64,000 nt of DNA from Agarivorans sp. Alg241-V36 (GTDB lineage Bacteria; Pseudomonadota; Gammaproteobacteria; Enterobacterales; Celerinatantimonadaceae): assembly GCF_900537085.1 (NCBI RefSeq), contig NZ_UNRE01000001.1, positions 625,163 through 689,162 of the forward strand. The letters are read 5' to 3'. Position numbers and translations under genes: made by a program. Shown piece by piece: positions 57,345-64,000 of this stretch (position 1 is its first letter; the number at the start of each line of letters is the position of its first letter). Under the pieces are notes generated by a model, which was not told where the DNA came from, ran no database searches, and worked only from the letters and a program-made list of their open reading frames with translations.

Positions 57345-57761
57345 ATGAGAAAGTTTCACAAATCAGCTGTGCTAGAAATTGCCTCTGGATTAGTGGTTAT
57401 TTACGCTTGCTTGTGGATCGGCCGTTGGTTAGGTGATGTAAGCGGAAACCTTCTCCCTGCTAGTATTGTGGGAATGTTGTTACTTACTGCTGCCTTACAG
57501 TTTCGCTGGGTTAAATTGGCTTGGGTAGAGCGAACGGCAAATCAATTTGTCCGTTGGATGTCACTTTTGTTTGTTCCAATTAGCATTGGTTTAGTGGAAC
57601 ACATTGAAACTTTATTACAGGCTTTGCCGGCTATGTTGCTCACCTGCGCCTTGGCAACACTCGTTTTACTGGTAGTGGTTGGTAAAGTTTACCAACACTG
57701 GGAGCAAAAGCATGAGCTTAAGCTTGCGCAGTCACAAGCTGTAGATGGGGAGGCAAAATAA
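57345..57761 (+). CDS. CidA/LrgA family membrane protein
   Basis: A 138-residue protein with four membrane helices: LEIASGLVVIYACLWIGRWLG, LLPASIVGMLLLTAAL, then MSLLFVPISIGLVEH and a C-terminal helix. The P-x-SIVGMLLL segment is the family signature. These holin-like proteins work with the LrgB partner, which follows with a stop-start overlap (TAATG); the pair in some bacteria acts in pyruvate uptake under low oxygen. Its place next to ldhA fits a pyruvate/lactate link. Confidence 0.9.
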   Translation: MRKFHKSAVLEIASGLVVIYACLWIGRWLGDVSGNLLPASIVGMLLLTAALQFRWVKLAWVERTANQFVRWMSLLFVPISIGLVEHIETLLQALPAMLLTCALATLVLLVVVGKVYQHWEQKHELKLAQSQAVDGEAK

Positions 57762-58438
57762 TGGTGAATTTTCTCTACTTGCCATTAACCATTGCTTTGT
57801 TTATTGCCGCTAAGCATTTGCAGCAGCGTTTTTCTGTTACTTGGCTTAACCCAGTGCTGATTACGCTAGTTATATTGGTGGTGGCGCTATTGACCTTGGA
57901 TATCCCGTTTAGCGACTACAACCAATACAGTGGTTGGCTAAGTAAACTGCTTGAGCCTGCAGTAGTCGCCTTAGGTGTGCCGCTGTACAAGCAGCTGTAT
58001 GACATTAAAGCCGAGTTACCGCGGATTGCCATCACCATTATTATTGCTGCCATTGTTGCTATAGCTACCACCGTAGGTTTGGCGATACTGGTGGGCGCAA
58101 CACCGGAAATTGCCGCCTCGCTAGCGCCAAAATCTGTGACTACGCCGATTGCTGTGTTGATTAGCGAACAGGTGGCTGGCGAGCCGGCACTTACTGCAAT
58201 TGCCGTGCTAATTACTGGCTTGGTAGGGGCAGTAGTAGGTATTCCGGTGCTAAAACTTTGCGGTGTGCACTCCAGCAAAGCACAAGGCATTGCCATGGGC
58301 ACTGCTTGTCACGCCTTAGGCACAGCGCGTATTGCTGAAGAGGGACATCAGCAAGGAGCTTATGGCGCTTTAGCCCTAGTATTAAGCGCTACTTTTAGCG
58401 CCATGCTCTGCCCGGTAATTGTACCGTTATTTGCTTGA
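57761..58438 (+). CDS. LrgB/CidB family membrane protein
   Basis: A 225-residue protein with about seven membrane helices. Family blocks are LEPAVVALGVPLYKQL, SLAPKSVTTPIAVLIS and AMGTACHALGTARIAEEG near the end. It follows the CidA/LrgA partner with overlap, making a standard pair like yohJ-yohK of E. coli. Function is either modulation of murein hydrolases or small-acid transport; for the related LrgAB a pyruvate transport role is reported. Confidence 0.92.
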   Translation: MVNFLYLPLTIALFIAAKHLQQRFSVTWLNPVLITLVILVVALLTLDIPFSDYNQYSGWLSKLLEPAVVALGVPLYKQLYDIKAELPRIAITIIIAAIVAIATTVGLAILVGATPEIAASLAPKSVTTPIAVLISEQVAGEPALTAIAVLITGLVGAVVGIPVLKLCGVHSSKAQGIAMGTACHALGTARIAEEGHQQGAYGALALVLSATFSAMLCPVIVPLFA

Positions 58439-61108
<2,670 letters not shown>

Positions 61109-61127
61109 GCTCAATCGATAACTAGCT

Positions 61128-61152
61128 AAGGGCTCCTTGTGGAGCCCTTTTT
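61128..61152 (+). terminator. Terminator after katG
   Basis: The stem AAGGGCTCC/GGAGCCCTT with a seven-base loop and T5 lies 19 bases past the katG stop. It also marks the right edge of the core chromosome before the cassette array. Confidence 0.9.
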
Positions 61153-61208
61153 ATTTGATGGGTTTGCTAGCAATAGTGGATGTGTTCATTGAGCGCATCA
61201 ATGGCTTT

Positions 61209-61215
61209 GTTAGCT
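61209..61215 (-). other. Possible attC remnant after the GNAT gene
   Basis: AGCTAAC followed by AAAGCCATTGA, four bases past the GNAT stop codon, looks like an R'' box plus left arm of an attC. The right arm and the R' box are not recognisable; a short CATTGA/TCAATG hairpin follows. It is probably a truncated site. Confidence 0.4.
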
Positions 61216-61219
61216 GCTC

Positions 61220-61681
61220 CTAAACAAGTTCATATAAAACATCGGGAACATTCTCTTCGTTCGCCGAGCCATCACTAAATTCAATCGCTTCAAACCCTTG
61301 CTTTTCATAAAATCGTCTCGCTGCTCGATTCTCTTGAAAAGTATATAGTCTGCATGGTCTACTAACTCGAGCTAATGCTTCTCGTAAAAGAGCCGTGCCG
61401 ATTCCTTTTCTAACTTCAGAAGGCTTGAGGTACAAGTTATCAATCCAGGCAACTTCCTCTGCTTCTGATAGGGAACACATACCAACTAATTTACCCTCTA
61501 ATTCAGCAACAAGCACTCCACCACAGGGTATCAGCTGATCCTTAATCCAAGAATGTACTTCTTCGTCAGAGTGGACAACTGGCGCAAAAGCAACCAGTTC
61601 TTTACGAGACTCAAGATAAATAGCAGCCGTATCATTAGCATCGCCTGATTTAGCTGTACGAACCTCTATTGATTTCGACAT
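61220..61681 (-). CDS. GNAT-family N-acetyltransferase (cassette gene)
   Basis: A 153-residue acetyltransferase. The acetyl-CoA loop is LYLKPSEVRKGIGTALLREAL with the R/Q-x-x-G-x-G/A core as RKGIGT (about residues 94-99), and the C-terminal RRFYEKQGFEAIEF is the usual GNAT end. The substrate (antibiotic, amino acid or protein N-terminus) cannot be told. GNAT genes are among the commonest in integron cassettes. A cassette-like remnant follows, while its own 5' boundary is missing. Confidence 0.88.
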   Translation of the reverse strand: MSKSIEVRTAKSGDANDTAAIYLESRKELVAFAPVVHSDEEVHSWIKDQLIPCGGVLVAELEGKLVGMCSLSEAEEVAWIDNLYLKPSEVRKGIGTALLREALARVSRPCRLYTFQENRAARRFYEKQGFEAIEFSDGSANEENVPDVLYELV

Positions 61682-61683
61682 GA

Positions 61684-61718
61684 TTTACCTGGCAGTCGGT
61701 TGCAGCGCCTTGTTAGAA
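61684..61718 (-). other. Truncated attC between cassette 2 and the GNAT gene
   Basis: R'' TTCTAAC (61712-61718), then AAGGCGCTGCAACCGACTGCC, the usual left-arm pattern of an attC (split here: AAGGCGCTGC, AACCGACTGCC). Only about 30 bases remain before the GNAT ATG, with no right arm and no R' box. A deletion probably fused cassettes 2 and 3. Confidence 0.6.
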
Positions 61719-61720
61719 GC

Positions 61721-62380
61721 TTAATTGGCGATGTAAATAAACTGCTCATCATTTAACCAGCCCGCTTGCGCTTTAATTTTGTATAGTTCAAATGCCTCGT
61801 GATACGGATCGGCATCATATTTGGTTTCTACCATTGCCCAGGCTATCCAGTGAGATACTGTGTAATAGCAACCAGACAATTGATATAGAGGCTCACTTAA
61901 AAAGAAGAATGCTTCATAACCTTGCTCACCGCAGTGTTTTTCAATAATTTCACAAAGTTCATCATCTAAATGCACCGTGGGTGAATCAGCATTGTTGAGA
62001 ACTTCACGTCTCAGTGATTCATTGCCTCGATAAACACATCGCTTCTTGGCAGTAGACTTTTCTCCGTTTAATTCGATGAGTTCCTCATCTCCAAAATTTC
62101 GTAGTACAGTCTCGATATTTTTATTTAGCCGATCGAGCTTGTTTAATAGTTCTTCATCATCAATTTCGGTAGATTGAGGACGAGTTTTTCTTACTTCATT
62201 AACTCTTTTAAGCAATCGGTCGCCATTAGGAAATATAGAAAAGCACTCCTCTAGCTTTTCATCACCAATATTCCATATATCAAAATGAAGAGCATAATCA
62301 TCTCTGATATCAGGCATTGAATCAGTGGGCTCTCCTAAAGCCGCTCTCCACTTCCTTTGCCATTCTTGTTTAATGCTCAT
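61721..62380 (-). CDS. Cassette protein, unrecognised
   Basis: 219 residues from the ATG at 62378-62380. The frame is open to a GTG at 62410, but that GTG lies inside the attC arm, so the ATG is preferred. The protein is acidic and soluble, with a central Lys/Asp/Glu-rich helical stretch (DDEELLNKLDRLNKN) and a C-terminal Trp/Tyr-rich part (SGCYYTVSHWIAWAMVETKYD). No signal peptide, no membrane segment. No family recognised. Single-gene cassette with its stop codon two bases before R''. Confidence 0.7.
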   Translation of the reverse strand: MSIKQEWQRKWRAALGEPTDSMPDIRDDYALHFDIWNIGDEKLEECFSIFPNGDRLLKRVNEVRKTRPQSTEIDDEELLNKLDRLNKNIETVLRNFGDEELIELNGEKSTAKKRCVYRGNESLRREVLNNADSPTVHLDDELCEIIEKHCGEQGYEAFFFLSEPLYQLSGCYYTVSHWIAWAMVETKYDADPYHEAFELYKIKAQAGWLNDEQFIYIAN

Positions 62381-62392
62381 ATCTATCCATGC

Positions 62393-62490
62393 TTCTAACG
62401 CCTCAAACACCGACTTGGTGAAGTTGGCGGCTTTTTTGGAACAAAAAAGGTGACAGCTTTACCAAGTCCGCGTGCTTTGACTTGTTAACT
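62393..62490 (-). other. Complete attC recombination site (98 bases)
   Basis: On the minus strand it runs R'' AGTTAAC (62484-62490), arm TCAAAGCAC (62472-62480), arm GACTTGGT (62461-62468), loop, ACCAAGTC (62412-62419), GTGTTTGA (62403-62410), R' GTTAGAA (62393-62399). TCAAAgCAC pairs with GTGTTTGA with a single unpaired G, the extrahelical base that orients attC folding. A further 7-base hairpin CTTTTTT/AAAAAAG lies in the loop. Confidence 0.85.
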
Positions 62491-63009
62491 CTACTCACTC
62501 CAGTAACCTTCACGAAAAATAGAAACCTGCTGAAAATGTTTGGAATTTTCGATATCTTCTAACATCCACTCTTTATCATTTTCGTCAGCATCCTCTAGTT
62601 CACTTAGCAAGTCTTCTGTTATTGACTCTCGCCAAAAACATATTCCTAATTCTGGGAAATTGAACGAATAACCAAGCTCACTATCATTTTCATCGAGTTT
62701 TCCGCGCCTTTTGCTATGGGCAACGACTTCATTTACCTCAGTATCAAATAGATCAACACCGTTAAAAAGTAACTTAAAGGGGATGTTGTCATTGAAACCA
62801 ATCCAATCTACTAAGCCAGTTGTAGGATCGTAAGTCACTTGAATCGCACTTTCTAAAAAGTAGTCACTCTCAGGAAACTCTATTCCAGAATTGGTATGAG
62901 CAGGGATATTGTCCGGAGGACTACCAACGGCAGCTCTCAAGTCATTTTGATTCATGCCTAACTTTATTTTACCAACCCCATTAAAAGGGATGATTTCTAA
63001 TTCATTCAT
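62491..63009 (-). CDS. Cassette protein with a GVGKIKLGM N-terminus, unrecognised
   Basis: 172 residues from the ATG at 63007-63009. The frame is open for 23 more codons to an ATG at 63078, but those codons cross the recombination point (G at 63019), so they belong to the flank and not to the cassette. The protein starts MNELEIIPFNGVGKIKLGM, a pattern I recall from small proteins of cassette and polymorphic-toxin settings, then YDPTTGLVDWIGFN and an acidic C-terminus (LSELEDADENDKEW). No function is offered. Its stop codon touches the R'' box. Confidence 0.7.
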   Translation of the reverse strand: MNELEIIPFNGVGKIKLGMNQNDLRAAVGSPPDNIPAHTNSGIEFPESDYFLESAIQVTYDPTTGLVDWIGFNDNIPFKLLFNGVDLFDTEVNEVVAHSKRRGKLDENDSELGYSFNFPELGICFWRESITEDLLSELEDADENDKEWMLEDIENSKHFQQVSIFREGYWSE

Positions 63010-63019
63010 AGGAGTTAAC

Positions 63020-63495
63020 AGGTTATTAAGAGGAAAATTTCCTTGTTTAAACAAGGAAGTTTTCCTCATTTCACTCATTTGATTAAACCAAGGCTATCAC
63101 CTTTCCCAAGCTACATCAGCCATCTAGCTCGAAAAGTAACAAAAATGTCAGCATGAAAGTATGCAATCACTTGTAGAAAGTAGGAATCACAGGTTCCTGT
63201 ATATCATCACAGTGTTTTTACCCAGCCAAAAATAGAAAAGTCATGGGCAGATAGGTAGGTTATGCCAATCACACTAAGTAAGTGATCAGAGATAATGCAG
63301 GAAAAATACTCGAGAAAAAGGCAGAATTTTTCGATAAGTAGTTATTCTACAATCAAAAATTCTAACGCAGTTATCGAGTATTTTAACCAGATAGAATGAA
63401 CAATTATTTAGTACGATTGGTATTAGTTGAGCCTTGTAACAGATTAAGGGCTGAAGTGTTTACGCGATTCTATCGCCTGCTTTGTGTAGTTGATA
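63020..63495. other. Gene-free AT-rich stretch beside the cassette array
   Basis: About 475 bases between the first cassette and the ferredoxin terminator. No integrase or integrase remnant and no credible gene were found. If an attI or a cassette promoter exists it must lie here, but I cannot define one. The short repeat AGGAA-TCACAGG-TTCCT near 63182 is the only symmetric element noticed. Confidence 0.45.
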
Positions 63496-63528
63496 AACAA
63501 AAGCCGCAGTATGTGGCTGCGGCTTGTT
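63496..63528 (-). terminator. Terminator after the yfhL-type gene
   Basis: The nine-base stem AAGCCGCAG/CTGCGGCTT with a seven-base loop is followed on the minus strand by TTTGTTT, 26 bases past the ferredoxin stop. Confidence 0.8.
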
Positions 63529-63553
63529 AGTTTTAGCTTCGAGCTTTAAAGTG

Positions 63554-63826
63554 CTAAGCAGAGCCTTTGGCAATGAGCATGTCGCCATGTAAGGCGACAA
63601 ACTTATCGTAAAGTTGCTCTTCGCTTTCTTTATGAGCCGGGTCTACTGCAATGCAATCAATTGGGCATACATCTATGCAGGTTGGGCGCTCGTAGTGGCC
63701 TTTGCATTCGGTGCAGCGCTCTGGGTCTATCACCGTGATAATGCCGTCGTAAGAGATAGCTTGGTTAGGGCACTCTGGTTCGCACATATCGCAGTTAATA
63801 CACTTTTTGCTAATTAGCAGCGCCAT
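63554..63826 (-). CDS. yfhL: YfhL-family 2[4Fe-4S] ferredoxin
   Basis: A 90-residue electron-transfer protein. The first cluster motif is C-x2-C-x2-C-x3-C-P in KCINCDMCEPECPN (residues 8-21), the second begins at RCTECKGHYERPTCIDVCP with the family's long insert between the second and third cysteines and continues to DCIAVD. That insert is typical of the YfhL/Alvin-type dicluster ferredoxins. It starts two bases after the stop of the trhP-like gene, so both are co-transcribed. Confidence 0.95.
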   Translation of the reverse strand: MALLISKKCINCDMCEPECPNQAISYDGIITVIDPERCTECKGHYERPTCIDVCPIDCIAVDPAHKESEEQLYDKFVALHGDMLIAKGSA

Positions 63827-63828
63827 GT

Positions 63829-64000
63829 TTAAGCCTTAACTTCGCCAGCTTGATGCGGGTTACGGGTATCTTGGCCAGATTGTAGGTTACGCATTATAAG
63901 TGCGTGGTTTAAGTCTACATTTTCTGGCACCGGTAAGAATACCGTGTGGCCGCTGCCTTTAGCATCGTCTATTAGTTCACCCTTTTTGTTCTCTAGGTGC
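63829..64000 (-). CDS. trhP: C-terminal end of a TrhP/YegQ-like U32 protein (runs off the window)
   Basis: Only the last 56 codons are present, ending in TAA at 63829-63831. The translation includes HLENKKGELIDDAKGSG, HTVFLPVPENVDL and NHALIMRNL, which agree with my memory of the C-terminal domain of YegQ/TrhP, an Fe-S-dependent tRNA U34 hydroxylase. A yegQ-like gene beside a yfhL ferredoxin is a common pairing. With only the tail visible, another U32 protein cannot be excluded. The 5' part lies to the right of the window. Confidence 0.7.
   Translation of the reverse strand, partial: HLENKKGELIDDAKGSGHTVFLPVPENVDLNHALIMRNLQSGQDTRNPHQAGEVKA

Larger units (their letters stand above)
61209..63019 (-). 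mobile_element. Integron gene-cassette array without integrase (CALIN)
   Basis: Three minus-strand genes with almost no space between them, separated by attC sites. Cassette 1 (63018 to 62399) begins at R' GTTAACT (63013-63019) and its attC starts with R'' AGTTAAC (62484-62490), the exact reverse complement. Cassette 2 begins at R' GTTAGAA (62393-62399) and ends at R'' TTCTAAC (61712-61718), again an exact complement. This pairing is required when a cassette has once been circular, and two matches in a row are hard to get by chance. Cassette 3 (GNAT) has damaged ends. No integrase gene is seen in the window. The genes are more AT-rich than the flanks. Confidence 0.82.

Noticed and set aside
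63020-63495. Integrase gene or remnant next to the cassette array
   Set aside because: No open frame of useful length and no tyrosine-recombinase motif in any frame of this stretch.

Overview
The window reads as a chromosomal segment of a marine gammaproteobacterium of the Alteromonadales/Vibrionales type; Agarivorans or a close relative is my best guess, from gene content only. Housekeeping blocks match the order known from Escherichia coli: leuS|ybeL, lnt-corC-ybeY-ybeZ-miaB facing ubiF, a Met/Leu/Gln tRNA cluster beside ubiF, ychF-pth-rplY, prs-ispE-lolB, and hemA-prfA-prmC-sirB1-kdsA. Base use is even across the window, except for the more AT-rich block at about 61.2-63.5 kb.

Layout. 0-7.8 kb: leuS 5' end, a zinc-ribbon protein, the lnt-to-miaB operon and ubiF. 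7.8-8.9 kb: seven tRNA genes under one strong promoter. 9.2-20.4 kb: translation, cofactor, isoprenoid and LPS housekeeping genes. 20.4-22.9 kb: ubiV/ubiU and divergent ubiT for oxygen-independent ubiquinone synthesis, complementing the oxygen-dependent UbiF. 23-32.5 kb: a periplasmic binding protein overlapping a sensor kinase with no regulator nearby, a tautomerase-like protein, an L,D-transpeptidase, an orphan periplasmic binding protein, a TAXI-type TRAP transporter and a Gfo/Idh oxidoreductase. 32.7-33 kb: two identical tRNA-Ser genes.

33.4-46.7 kb is an exopolysaccharide locus resembling the Vibrio vps-II type: priming transferase, export protein, chain-length tyrosine kinase, flippase, putative polymerase, pyruvyl transferase, glycosyltransferase, VpsP-like and VanZ-like proteins, PHP phosphatase and an O-antigen-ligase-family protein, ended by a convergent acyltransferase. 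46.8-61.1 kb is accessory metabolism: a Fur-box-linked HutW-type haem radical SAM enzyme, a lipoprotein 5'-nucleotidase, a cupin and a SnoaL-like protein, a DUF1624 membrane protein, two small exported proteins, an alkyl sulfatase with a divergent LysR regulator, D-lactate dehydrogenase, CidA/LrgB and KatG.

61.2-63.0 kb is the most distinctive part: a small integron gene-cassette array without an integrase, on the minus strand. It has one complete attC with paired arms and an unpaired G, and cassette ends whose R' and R'' boxes are exact reverse complements for two cassettes. It carries a GNAT acetyltransferase and two unrecognised proteins, and sits between katG and a yfhL-type ferredoxin followed by the 3' end of a trhP-like gene.
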